Shown piece by piece: positions 9,308-18,090 of a stretch of 64,000 nucleotides of DNA. Positions within the stretch are counted from its first letter, which is position 1. The number at the start of each line of letters is the position of its first letter. This DNA comes from JBFIHF01 sp964411125 (lineage in GTDB: Bacteria > Myxococcota_A > Bradymonadia > Bradymonadales > Bradymonadaceae): contig CAYPJU010000003.1 of the NCBI GenBank assembly GCA_964411125.1, forward strand, positions 62,001 to 126,000, read 5' to 3'. A model generated the notes under the pieces. It was not told the DNA's origin and did no database searches. It saw only the letters and a list, made by a program, of their open reading frames with translations. Position numbers and translations under genes: made by a program.

Positions 9308-9410
9308 GGGCGCAGTATGGGCGGGCGTGCAGGGCTCGACAAGTTGCGCACTCCGCGAGTGTGTGGGATTCTTGGGGTCGCGAGAATCCCCCATTTTGTC
9401 TGAAGTGCCC

Positions 9411-10526
9411 ATGGACCGCCGCCTCGTCGACCATCTGGTCAACTCCGACATCGTCAGCCGAGCCTCCATGCAGCGCATGATCCTGCGCGCGTCGAAAAAC
9501 AAGACGACGATCGTCGACCAGCTCTTTCTGGACGAGAAGATCGACGAGGACGCGGTCGCTCGAGAGCTCGCCGCGTACTACGATCTGGACGAACTCCCGC
9601 CGAATTTCACCGTGAACGAGACGGCCCTGAAGTTCATCTCGAAAACGATGGCGGACAAGCACGGAGTTCTCCCGTTCGCGGTCTCGGCGGCAGCGGACCA
9701 TGTCACGGTCGCGGTCTACAACCCGGAAGCAGCACAGTCGGTCGTCGACTCGTTGAAGACGGCGACCGGCCGCGAGCCGACGGTCACCGTGGCAAGCCGA
9801 TCGTGGCTGTCGAAGGCGATCCGCCACTACTACTTCGACGAACCCTGGGCCGACGCGCCCAAGCACTCCGCGACGACCCGTGACGTGAGCGAGCTCGCCG
9901 ATCCACTCGGGATGGAGGAGAGCTCGGAGATCGTGCTCGACGAGGTCGTCGTTCCGCCCGTACCGAAGGCTCGTAGGGCTCGAAAACCCGAGCCGGAACC
10001 CGAGCCCGAGCCCGAGCCGGAACCCGAGCCCGGCCCGCCGCAGCAGCCGAAGCGGAAGGGCCGCCGCAGCTCGAATTCACAGTCGGGCCGAAAGCGGCGC
10101 GGTTCTGCGCACGGCATGCAGGAAGAGAGCGAGGTCGATCAGGCGCTCGACGAGTTCGACGCGTTTCTCGACAACGCCACGGGCTGGGGAAACCGCAGCG
10201 GCGCGTCAGGGATCCCCGGGTGGGACGATGCCGAAGACCCCGACAGTCCCTTCTCGATGCGGGCGACCGCTTCGGGCTGGTCGGAGCCTGGAGGCGCCCC
10301 CGCCGAGAGCGGCGGAGGGAGCGGAAGCTTCAACCTCTTCGACGATGCTCCCGCCGAGGATTCGGTGGCGCTGCACCAACTGCTCGACGAACAACAGGAG
10401 ACGATCGATCGGCTCCAATTCGAAGTACAGCAGCAGCGCGACATCATCAGCGCACTCGTCGACGCCCTCGCCGAGGCCGGAGTCGTCTCGAAGCGTGACA
10501 TCAAACATCGCGTAAAACGAAAGTGA
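9411..10526 (+). CDS. Stand-alone MshEN / T2SSE_N domain protein with C-terminal coiled coil
   Basis: A 371-residue cytoplasmic protein. Residues 1 to about 150 match the N-terminal domain of GspE/PilB-type ATPases (MshEN), here without any ATPase domain. MshEN domains in other proteins can bind c-di-GMP, but I cannot confirm the ligand motif here. A Glu-Pro repeat with Arg/Lys-rich flanks (about 190-225) is followed by an acidic Gly/Ser-rich linker and a short coiled coil (about 320-350). Related proteins occur in Myxococcota and are often annotated as general secretion or pilus-associated. No secretion genes are nearby. The ATG was chosen because homology starts there. Confidence 0.75.
   Translation: MDRRLVDHLVNSDIVSRASMQRMILRASKNKTTIVDQLFLDEKIDEDAVARELAAYYDLDELPPNFTVNETALKFISKTMADKHGVLPFAVSAAADHVTVAVYNPEAAQSVVDSLKTATGREPTVTVASRSWLSKAIRHYYFDEPWADAPKHSATTRDVSELADPLGMEESSEIVLDEVVVPPVPKARRARKPEPEPEPEPEPEPEPGPPQQPKRKGRRSSNSQSGRKRRGSAHGMQEESEVDQALDEFDAFLDNATGWGNRSGASGIPGWDDAEDPDSPFSMRATASGWSEPGGAPAESGGGSGSFNLFDDAPAEDSVALHQLLDEQQETIDRLQFEVQQQRDIISALVDALAEAGVVSKRDIKHRVKRK
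9988..10033 (+). repeat. Glu-Pro dipeptide repeat (GAGCCG/GAGCCC-type)
   Basis: About seven consecutive Glu-Pro codon pairs form a short in-frame repeat that encodes a rigid extended linker between the MshEN domain and the basic segment. Such repeats can change copy number by slippage. Confidence 0.8.
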
Positions 10527-10590
10527 CCCCGGCCGAGCCGGTCGCGCTTCGCCCTCCCCCCAAAAACCTGCTTCCATCCCTCGCACGAGA

Positions 10591-10596
10591 TAGAAT
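10591..10596 (+). promoter_or_regulatory. Candidate -10 element for trkA, possibly leaderless transcript
   Basis: TAGAAT ends only six bases before the trkA ATG, so a start site at the usual distance would fall on or next to the start codon. No Shine-Dalgarno sequence lies before that ATG, which fits a leaderless mRNA. No convincing -35 box was seen. Confidence 0.35.
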
Positions 10597-10602
10597 CGCG
10601 GC

Positions 10603-11964
10603 ATGAATATCGTGATCGTCGGCATGGGCGAAGTTGGAAAGTACGTGTCACGCGTCCTCGTGGGCGAGGGGCACAACGTGGTGATCATCGACAACGACCC
10701 CGCGGCGCTTGCGGCGGCCGAAGAGACGCTGGACGCGATGGTCCTCGAAGGCCACGCCGGAAACGTGAAGACGTTGCGGCAGGCGGGCATCCAGAACGCC
10801 GACCTCTTCATCGCCGTGACCGACCACGACGAAGTCAACATGCTCTCGGCGATTCGAGCGCGAGAGATGGGTGCGGAGGCCACGATCGCTCGCGTTGCGG
10901 ACACGATGTACTTCGAAGAGGACCGAGGGACGTTCAGCTCGCTGCTCGGCATCGACCTCGTCGTCAATCCGAACGCACTCGTGGCGCTCGAGATGCACAA
11001 GATCGTCCGCAGCGCGAACGCCGTGGCGGTGGAGGATTTCGCCGACAACCGCGTCGAGATGATCCAACTCCCCGTCGACGAGACGACCTATCTCGTCAAC
11101 CGCCCGCTCAAGGACGTGAAGCTGCCCTCGAACACGCTCGTCGCGGCGATCATCCGCGACGACGACGTGATGGTGCCGGGGGGAACGGACGTGATCCGCG
11201 CCCGCGACGAGCTCCTCATCGTGGGCAAGGTCGAGCAAATCCCGAAGGTCGAGAAGCAGTTCGACCGCGAACGCCGGCGCTTCACCCGGCGAGTCATCGT
11301 CGTCGGCGGCACCCAGGTGGGGGCGACTCTGGCGCGTGCGCTCGAAGCGGACGGGATCGAAGTCGTGATGATCGACAAGAACCGCGAGCGCTGTGGAGAG
11401 CTGAGTCGAATGCTCAACCACGCGATCATCATCAACGGGGACGGAACGAACGTCGACCTGCTGGAAGAGGAACGCGTGGATCAGTCCGACGCTTTCATCG
11501 CCGCCAGCGACACGGACGAAGTCAACGTCATGACGAGTCTGCTAGCCAAGGACCTTGGCGCCAAGCGCGTCATCGCCCTCGTCCACAAACCCGACTACAG
11601 CGCGGTGTGCGAGCGGCTCGGTCTCGACGCGACGCTGAGCCCGCGCCTCGAGGTCGCCAAACAGGTGCTCAAGTGGGTGCGCGCCGGTGAGGTGGTCGGA
11701 ATCACGCCGATACTCGAGGGGAAGGGAGAATTTCTGGAGTTCATTGCCCCTCCCGAGGCGCGGATCGTGGGCAAGCCGATCCGGTCCATCGATTTTCCCC
11801 GGGGCGCAAACATCTGCGCTGTCTGTACGACCGAAGGCGCGTACGTTCCCCGCGGAGACGACATCATCAATCCCAACGATCGCGTAATCGTCTTCACGAC
11901 GCCGAGAAACCGTAGCGCCGTGGAGCGCGCGTTCCGAAAGAAGACCCTCTTCTCGCTGCAGTAG
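10603..11964 (+). CDS. trkA: Trk potassium uptake regulatory subunit TrkA
   Basis: A 453-residue peripheral membrane protein that gates the TrkH potassium channel. It has two tandem RCK units, each a Rossmann NAD(H)-binding TrkA_N domain followed by TrkA_C. The first begins IVGMGEVGKYVSRVL at residue 3 and the second VVGGTQVGATLARAL near 231. Each has an acidic residue at the end of the second strand (IIDND, MIDKN). It starts the potassium operon, with trkH 30 bases downstream. TrkA_C/RCK_C domains are known c-di-AMP receptors in other bacteria, and cdaA lies 8 kb away, but binding here is only a possibility. Confidence 0.95.
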   Translation: MNIVIVGMGEVGKYVSRVLVGEGHNVVIIDNDPAALAAAEETLDAMVLEGHAGNVKTLRQAGIQNADLFIAVTDHDEVNMLSAIRAREMGAEATIARVADTMYFEEDRGTFSSLLGIDLVVNPNALVALEMHKIVRSANAVAVEDFADNRVEMIQLPVDETTYLVNRPLKDVKLPSNTLVAAIIRDDDVMVPGGTDVIRARDELLIVGKVEQIPKVEKQFDRERRRFTRRVIVVGGTQVGATLARALEADGIEVVMIDKNRERCGELSRMLNHAIIINGDGTNVDLLEEERVDQSDAFIAASDTDEVNVMTSLLAKDLGAKRVIALVHKPDYSAVCERLGLDATLSPRLEVAKQVLKWVRAGEVVGITPILEGKGEFLEFIAPPEARIVGKPIRSIDFPRGANICAVCTTEGAYVPRGDDIINPNDRVIVFTTPRNRSAVERAFRKKTLFSLQ

Positions 11965-11994
11965 TGCAGGGCCCGGCCCGCACTACGAGGACCC

Positions 11995-13461
11995 ATGAAC
12001 TACCGCCGCATCGCACAAAACCTGGGAAAGATGCTCATCCTGCTCGGCGGGTGCATGGCGACCACGCTCGCCTGGACGGCGTTGGTCTACGACGAGCATT
12101 CTTCGACGATCGCGTTCCTGTTGAGCGCCCTCTTCACGGGCGGATCGGGGCTCGCGATGTGGATCTGGGGGAGGCACGAAGGGGGTGGGACGATCTTGCG
12201 GTCCGAGGCGATCCTCATGGTGGCGATCGCATGGGTCCTGCTCGGGGTCTACGGCGGGATCCCCTATGTTCTCGACGGCGCGGTCACCAACCCGGCCGAT
12301 GCATATTTCGAAGCGATCTCGGGATTCACGACGACGGGCTCGACCATCCTGATCGACATCGCTGGACAGTCGCGAGGTCTGCACTGGTGGCGCAGCCTGA
12401 CGCACTGGATCGGAGGGCTCGGCATCGTCGTGCTCTTCGTGGCCATCTTCCCGCAGCTCGGTGTCGGTGGGAAATTCCTCTTCAAGAGCGAGGTCCCCGG
12501 CCCGATCACCGAGGGCCTGAAGCCGAAGATACGTCAGACGGGGATGATCCTCTGGCTCATCTACACGCTCTTCACTCTGACGGAGTTCTTCATTCTCTGG
12601 CTCGCCTGCGGGATGAGCCCTCACGACGCGATCTGTCACGCCTTTGCGACGATGGCGACGGGCGGGTTCTCGACGCAGAACGGCAGCATCGCCGACTACG
12701 ATTCCGCCACGATCGATTACGTCATCACGATCTTCATGCTCTTCGCGGGGATCAACTTCGGGCTCTACTACTCGGTGTGGCGCGGCCGCTGGAAAGACCT
12801 CTTCAAGGACCGGGAGCTACACGTCTATCTGGGGATCATCGCGGTCGCCACGGCGGTGATCACGATCAACATCCAGGGCGACGGCATCGAACACCACTCG
12901 ACGTTCGCCGAGTCCTTCCGCTACGCGGTCTTTCAGGTCGTCGGGGTGATCACGACCACGGGCTTTGGGACGGACAATTTCGACGTCTACCCTCCCCTTT
13001 CGAAGCTGCTGTTGGTGGTCCTGATGTTCGTGGGGGGCATGGCGGGCAGCACCGCCGGCGGCATGAAAGTGATCCGCTTCATCGTCATCTTCAAGGCGAT
13101 CTACGTCGAGGTGTACCGTGTGTTCCGCCCTCAGGTCGTCATGGCGACGCGGGTCGGTCGTGCCGTGATTCGGCCCGAGGTGACATCGGCGATCCTCGGC
13201 TTCTTCGCGATCGGGATCCTGACGTTCGCGGCGGCGAGCCTCTACATGTCGTTTCTCGGTCTCGACATCGTGACGGCGACGACGTCTGTGGCGGCAACGC
13301 TTTTCAACATCGGCCCCGGACTGGCGAAGGTCGGGTCGATCGAGAACTTCGCGTTCATCCCCACGAGCGGAAAGCTCGTGCTGAGCTTCTGCATGATCCT
13401 GGGGCGGCTCGAGTTTCTCACGATCCTCGTGCTCTTCCTTCCGGAGTTCTGGAGGCGATGA
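11995..13461 (+). CDS. trkH: Trk-type potassium transporter membrane subunit TrkH
   Basis: A 488-residue integral membrane protein that conducts K+ into the cell. The four pore-loop signatures of the KtrB/TrkH superfamily are visible in order: TTTGSTIL near 115, ATGGFSTQ near 220, TTTGFGTDN near 321, and a C-terminal NIGPG near 440. Hydrophobic M1-P-M2 repeats fill the rest. It lies between trkA and the large antiporter-ATPase gene, and its stop is followed at once by that gene's TTG start. Confidence 0.95.
   Translation: MNYRRIAQNLGKMLILLGGCMATTLAWTALVYDEHSSTIAFLLSALFTGGSGLAMWIWGRHEGGGTILRSEAILMVAIAWVLLGVYGGIPYVLDGAVTNPADAYFEAISGFTTTGSTILIDIAGQSRGLHWWRSLTHWIGGLGIVVLFVAIFPQLGVGGKFLFKSEVPGPITEGLKPKIRQTGMILWLIYTLFTLTEFFILWLACGMSPHDAICHAFATMATGGFSTQNGSIADYDSATIDYVITIFMLFAGINFGLYYSVWRGRWKDLFKDRELHVYLGIIAVATAVITINIQGDGIEHHSTFAESFRYAVFQVVGVITTTGFGTDNFDVYPPLSKLLLVVLMFVGGMAGSTAGGMKVIRFIVIFKAIYVEVYRVFRPQVVMATRVGRAVIRPEVTSAILGFFAIGILTFAAASLYMSFLGLDIVTATTSVAATLFNIGPGLAKVGSIENFAFIPTSGKLVLSFCMILGRLEFLTILVLFLPEFWRR
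13451..13455 (+). promoter_or_regulatory. Shine-Dalgarno deciding a TTG start
   Basis: A perfect GGAGG lies at the 3' end of trkH, six bases before the TTG at 13462, and is the reason that codon is taken as the start of the large fusion gene. The nearby ATG at 13458 is in another frame. Confidence 0.75.
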
Positions 13462-16400
13462 TTGCAACGGCTCATCACCATCGCCGCATCCGCGTTCGCC
13501 GTCGCCCTGGCGGGCTACGTATGGGTCGCGCGCGAGGATAGCTGGACCGTACTGACCCCCTGGGCAATCGGCGTCGTCCTGGGATCGCTGATCCTGGCCG
13601 TATTGGCGGGGGAGGCCTTTCGCTTTCTGAAACTCCCGCGAGTCCTCGGATACGTCACGATCGGGCTCGTCACGATCCCCCTGCACGATACCCTCCTCAG
13701 CATCGAAGCGATCGCGCTGGGAGATCCGCGCGCGAATTTCGAGGCGTGGCGTCCGCTCTACCTCACCGCCCTCGCCTTCACGGGCGCAGCGACCGGGCTT
13801 CGTTGCGAGTCGACGATCCTGCGCAACGATAGTCGTGGCGTCATCCTGCATTCGCTGGTGCCTCCGCTTCTCGTCGGCGCGGGGGTAGCCGCCCTGATGT
13901 GGGCGGGGGTGGAGTTCTTCGGACTCGCAGCGCCGGTGAGCATCCTCGGGCTCACTTTGGCCGGCCTCGTCGCGAGCACATCGAGCCCGGTGGCGATCTA
14001 CAGCGTGAACAGCGAGCTGCACTCCGAAGGCACGATGCCCGCTCTTCAGGCGATGATTTCGGTGGTGAAGGGAGGGCTCGTTCTCGCTGCGGTCGGGGGG
14101 CTCGTCTCGTTCAGCGGCATGGACTCCGCGGCTCTGCGGCATTCCGAAACGCTGGTCTCGATCGCGCTGCCGATTGCGAAAGTTCTCGGGGTGGGAGTGC
14201 TCGGTGGGCTCGCGCTCCTCGCGGCGCTGCGGTGGGCATCGGGTCTGGTGGTGGTGGTGGCCGTCAGCGCCGCGGCGGTGCTCGGCCTGACCTGGACGGG
14301 GGGCGAGCTCCCCGTCCTCGCCGCGGGCCTCATCGCCGGGATCATCGCGACGAACGGCTCCCGATTCGCGTTTCAGTTGGGCGACTCGATGGATCGGGCG
14401 ACGCCCGTGTTCCTTTCGGCGGTGTTCGTGTTCGCGATCGGTCAGCTCGACCTTCCGGTAGATTCGACGCCGTGGCTGTTCGCGCTGATCGCGATGCCGG
14501 TGCGCGGGGTTCTCGCGTTCGTCGGGGCGGGTTTGGCGGAGCGAATGTCGCGTCAACAAGGGGGCCGGCACCTCCCCTATTCCATGTTCGCGCAGTCCCT
14601 GCTGGCTCTCTTCGTCCTGAAATGGCTGGTGACGGTCGACTCCACCTTCACGCCACTCTCCACGCTGCTGGCCCCGCTGGTCGTCCTCAACCTCTACGTC
14701 GGCTCCATCCTTCATCGCACCGCCCTCGTCCGCTCCGGCACGGTCCACTTCGCTCCCGAATCCGATCAGGCGAACATCATCGTGCACCCCAGCGATCGGC
14801 GCGCGCCGCCGCGCGAAGCTTCCGCGCTCGACGACGACCGTTCGCTCCTTCCGAAGCCGCGGTTTGCCGATCCGGCGCTGCGAAGCTCGCGCCTCAACGA
14901 CCTGGCGCGTCGTATTCGCCAGCGCCTCATACGCGAGCAGGACCATGCTGCGTCGCGGTTCTTCGACCCCCGTAGGTCTTTCGTGAGTTCGGTGCTGGAC
15001 GAGGTCGAACGGGTCCTGCAGGCGCATTGCCTCGAGACGTTCCAGGAGCTTCGCGACACGGGGGATTCCGAGGAACGACGCCGCGCCATCCGCGATCGAC
15101 GTGCCGATCTGGAGGCGGAACTCCAGGACCTGTTCCTCGTCTTCGGTCCGACGCACGAGCCCGGCGATCTGGCCGAGACGGTCACCAAGCTGGAGGAGGG
15201 AGTAAAGCGCGCCTGCCAGGTCGACCTCAACGTCCGAGCCCCAGAAGAAGACGTGCTGCGCGAGGTTCGGCCCGGGGACAACGTCTACATCCAGCTCCGC
15301 AAGAAACTTCACGCAGCCAACACTCGGTTCGGGCCCCGACCGATGCGAACGGTCCCTGTGCGGTCCCTCGCGACGACCGAGATCGCGGGCGCACTCCCGG
15401 AGCGACTGCACGCCGCGATCAACCTCGATGGTCGGTTTCGAATCTACCTCTGGATGCGAATCGACAACGCGTTCCAGGAAGTCTCCGCGCTCTACCTGCG
15501 CACCCTGGAGCGCCTCGACCTGGAGGTGAAGAGTGCAGCCGCGGCGACCGGGAGCACGCAGGTCGGGGTCGTCGAGGAGACGGTGGCCCTGGAGGAGTTC
15601 GACCGCCGACTCCGCGCGAGCTTGCCGACCGAGGCAGAGCACGAAGAAGTCTCCGACGTCGAACCGATCCTCGAAGACGAGGCGAGCGAGGCGCCAGACG
15701 ACGTGGTGCTCGCCGGTTGGGCCGAGTACATCGAGGAACTCCCCGTCCGGCTCGAAGACCTTCGGCGCGACATCCTCGACTTCGAAGCCGACGTGCGCCG
15801 CCGCTTCGCGCTCGCCATCGACGCGGGCTACCAGCAGTTCCTCGAAGATCTCGCGGTCGCCGGGACCTTCGCGCTTCCTGCCCGCGCGCTCACCACGCGA
15901 CGCCGCTCGGAGGAGGAGCGAGAGCACGACGCGACCGAAGAAGAGATCAAACACTGGCGCCAACTGGCGATGGCGTTCACGGATCGCCGCGCGATGCATC
16001 TCGGTTTCCGCACACTCGAGCATCAGCTCAGGGGGCTCCTCGACGAGTTCGTAGGCAAGGTGGAGACCGAGCTTTGCGCACACCTCACTTACTACCCTGC
16101 CGAAATCTCCGAGCGGTGCGAAGACGTGGTGACGACGCTGGGGGAGACGTTCGCAGCCCAGGTTTCGAACGCGGACCTCTCCGACGCCTTCGTCCAGATC
16201 CGCCACAATCTCTCGGACTTCCTCCAGGAAGACGCTCTGCAGTCGGTGCAGGAGATGCGTGAGGAAGAGGTTTTCACGAACCTGGTCCGACGTTTCGTGA
16301 ACCGGCTCGAGGAGATGGTCCGTGATCAGCGTTCGCTGTACGTCGTCGCGGACGAATCGTTCCTCGATCGCCCGGAGACCGCCGGCGCCGCCGACGTCCC

Positions 16401-18087
16401 CGTGGACGACGTCCCCATTCAGGACATCCTCGACCGGCAGTTCGTCCGAGCGGTCGCCGGCTCCCTCAACGAGCTTGCGATGCGCGTCGCGACGGTCGTG
16501 GATCGGGTCGCAACGGGGCTCGGCGAGGTCAACCGAATCATCTCGTTCAACCTCGATGCGGCGGCGACCGAGCTGCGGACCGACGCCGACGCCGAAGTGA
16601 GCCGGGAGGTGCTCGCCGAGTTCGCCATCGGGGGGATTCGACGCGCCGGAGAGAATGCCGGTGAGCTTCTGCAGCAGGTCCAGGAAGAGGTGAACGGCAT
16701 CGACGACGAGATTCTCGAACGTACGGTCGAGCATGTCCGGACCACGCGACGCTTCCTCTTCGACGACTCGATGGGACGATTCGAGCGTCTCGCGTTGTCG
16801 GTGGACGGCGAGAGGTCGCAGTTCCGGGCGCGGAGCAGCGAGCTGTGGGCAGAGGTTCGCGAGCGGCTGGAGGCCGCTCGAGAGCAAGTTTCGCGGCCGG
16901 TCGACGCCGTCCAGGAGCTCGCTCGGGAACGCTTCAGCCTGCGGGAGTTCGGACGGGAGGAGTTTCTCGAAGACGCGATGCGCGCCAACTTCGAGACCGT
17001 CGAGATTTCGACTCTCCCACTCGCGTACCGTCGTCTCTTCACCCCTACTCCGGTAGAGATTCAAGACATCTATCTCGTCCGCGATTACGCACGAGAAGAC
17101 TTCGAATCGGCGCTGGAGCGCTGGCGCGCGGGACACCGCGTCTCCGTGGTGGTGACGGGCGAGCACGGCGTGGGCAAGACGTCGTTCCTGCACCGAACGC
17201 TGGCGAGTTCACTCAACGATGCGAAGATGTTGCGCTGGAACGTGCGCCAGCGCCTGCTCACAGAGGCGGAGCTGTGCAACGATCTCTCCCGCCTCTTCGG
17301 CATTCGACGTGTGACGACGGTTCCACGGCTTCTCGCAGCGCTGGCGGACATGCGCGGCAAACGAACCGCAGTGGTCGTCGACGGCATCGAGCGACTCTTC
17401 CTCCGCACGATGGCCGGCAGCGAGGCCCTGATGTGCTTCCTGTCGCTCGTATCGCAGGCACCAGCGGACATCATGTGGCTCGTGACCGCAAACGATTCGC
17501 TCTGGACCTACGTCGCCACGATGTTCTCGGCCGACGACTTCTTCACCGACCGGATCGACCTGGAGCTGCTCAGCCCGGAGCAGACGGAGGAATTGATCAT
17601 GTCGCGGCATCGTGTCAGCGGCTACCGCCTCGAATTCGTCACCGACGGTGCCGAGGCGCTGACGCCCAACCGGTTCCTGGAGGGCGCGCAGGACCGTCTG
17701 CGACGCCGCTACTTCCGGCGGCTCTGGGAAGCGACGCGGGGCCATCCGCTCACCGCGCTCTACTACTGGCTGACGAGCGTAGAGTTGAGCGACGACGACA
17801 CGACTTTGTGCGTGAGCCCGCCGCGAGCGTTGAGGGTGGACCATCTGCGGAAGCTGGACGCCGACAAGCTGATCGGTCTGGGCCAGATCGTGCTGCACGA
17901 AGAGCTGACCGAGGCGGGATTCGCCCAGATCATGCGTGTCGACGTCGCTGAAGCGAAACGCGATCTCGCCTTCTTCGAGTCGCTGCATCTGGTCGTGCGA
18001 GAGCGAGGTCGTGACGTGCAGTATAGGGTCAATGACGTGCTCCATCACGATCTCGAGCGAGCGCTTCAAGAGAGGAACCTGGTGTAG
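13462..18087 (+). CDS. CPA2-antiporter-like membrane domain fused to coiled coils and a P-loop (STAND/AAA-like) ATPase
   Basis: A 1541-residue protein with three parts. Residues 1 to about 430 form 11-13 transmembrane helices of the Kef/CPA2 cation:proton antiporter fold, including STSSPVAIYSVNSELHSEG (near 175). The helix after it reads ISVVKGGLVLA and lacks the Asp that ion-translocating relatives carry (family knowledge from memory). Residues about 440-1200 are long, charged, helical and coiled-coil-like, without a recognised domain. Residues about 1205-1541 form a P-loop ATPase with Walker A GEHGVGKTS (1233-1241), Walker B-like AVVVDGIERL (near 1303) and a WLVTAND segment. It sits in a trkA-trkH-X-mscS operon, which suggests a role in ion or turgor control. 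Ordinary KefB/C proteins end in a TrkA_N domain, so this architecture is unusual. It could be a sensor or gate rather than a transporter. Confidence 0.8.
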   Translation: MQRLITIAASAFAVALAGYVWVAREDSWTVLTPWAIGVVLGSLILAVLAGEAFRFLKLPRVLGYVTIGLVTIPLHDTLLSIEAIALGDPRANFEAWRPLYLTALAFTGAATGLRCESTILRNDSRGVILHSLVPPLLVGAGVAALMWAGVEFFGLAAPVSILGLTLAGLVASTSSPVAIYSVNSELHSEGTMPALQAMISVVKGGLVLAAVGGLVSFSGMDSAALRHSETLVSIALPIAKVLGVGVLGGLALLAALRWASGLVVVVAVSAAAVLGLTWTGGELPVLAAGLIAGIIATNGSRFAFQLGDSMDRATPVFLSAVFVFAIGQLDLPVDSTPWLFALIAMPVRGVLAFVGAGLAERMSRQQGGRHLPYSMFAQSLLALFVLKWLVTVDSTFTPLSTLLAPLVVLNLYVGSILHRTALVRSGTVHFAPESDQANIIVHPSDRRAPPREASALDDDRSLLPKPRFADPALRSSRLNDLARRIRQRLIREQDHAASRFFDPRRSFVSSVLDEVERVLQAHCLETFQELRDTGDSEERRRAIRDRRADLEAELQDLFLVFGPTHEPGDLAETVTKLEEGVKRACQVDLNVRAPEEDVLREVRPGDNVYIQLRKKLHAANTRFGPRPMRTVPVRSLATTEIAGALPERLHAAINLDGRFRIYLWMRIDNAFQEVSALYLRTLERLDLEVKSAAAATGSTQVGVVEETVALEEFDRRLRASLPTEAEHEEVSDVEPILEDEASEAPDDVVLAGWAEYIEELPVRLEDLRRDILDFEADVRRRFALAIDAGYQQFLEDLAVAGTFALPARALTTRRRSEEEREHDATEEEIKHWRQLAMAFTDRRAMHLGFRTLEHQLRGLLDEFVGKVETELCAHLTYYPAEISERCEDVVTTLGETFAAQVSNADLSDAFVQIRHNLSDFLQEDALQSVQEMREEEVFTNLVRRFVNRLEEMVRDQRSLYVVADESFLDRPETAGAADVPVDDVPIQDILDRQFVRAVAGSLNELAMRVATVVDRVATGLGEVNRIISFNLDAAATELRTDADAEVSREVLAEFAIGGIRRAGENAGELLQQVQEEVNGIDDEILERTVEHVRTTRRFLFDDSMGRFERLALSVDGERSQFRARSSELWAEVRERLEAAREQVSRPVDAVQELARERFSLREFGREEFLEDAMRANFETVEISTLPLAYRRLFTPTPVEIQDIYLVRDYAREDFESALERWRAGHRVSVVVTGEHGVGKTSFLHRTLASSLNDAKMLRWNVRQRLLTEAELCNDLSRLFGIRRVTTVPRLLAALADMRGKRTAVVVDGIERLFLRTMAGSEALMCFLSLVSQAPADIMWLVTANDSLWTYVATMFSADDFFTDRIDLELLSPEQTEELIMSRHRVSGYRLEFVTDGAEALTPNRFLEGAQDRLRRRYFRRLWEATRGHPLTALYYWLTSVELSDDDTTLCVSPPRALRVDHLRKLDADKLIGLGQIVLHEELTEAGFAQIMRVDVAEAKRDLAFFESLHLVVRERGRDVQYRVNDVLHHDLERALQERNLV

Positions 18088-18090
18088 CGT

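Noticed and set aside
12817..17193. A very long open frame on the minus strand, opposite the antiporter-ATPase gene.
   Set aside because: It is Arg/Glu/His-rich low-complexity translation antisense to a gene with clear motifs. GC-rich DNA with few stop codons gives such frames by chance.
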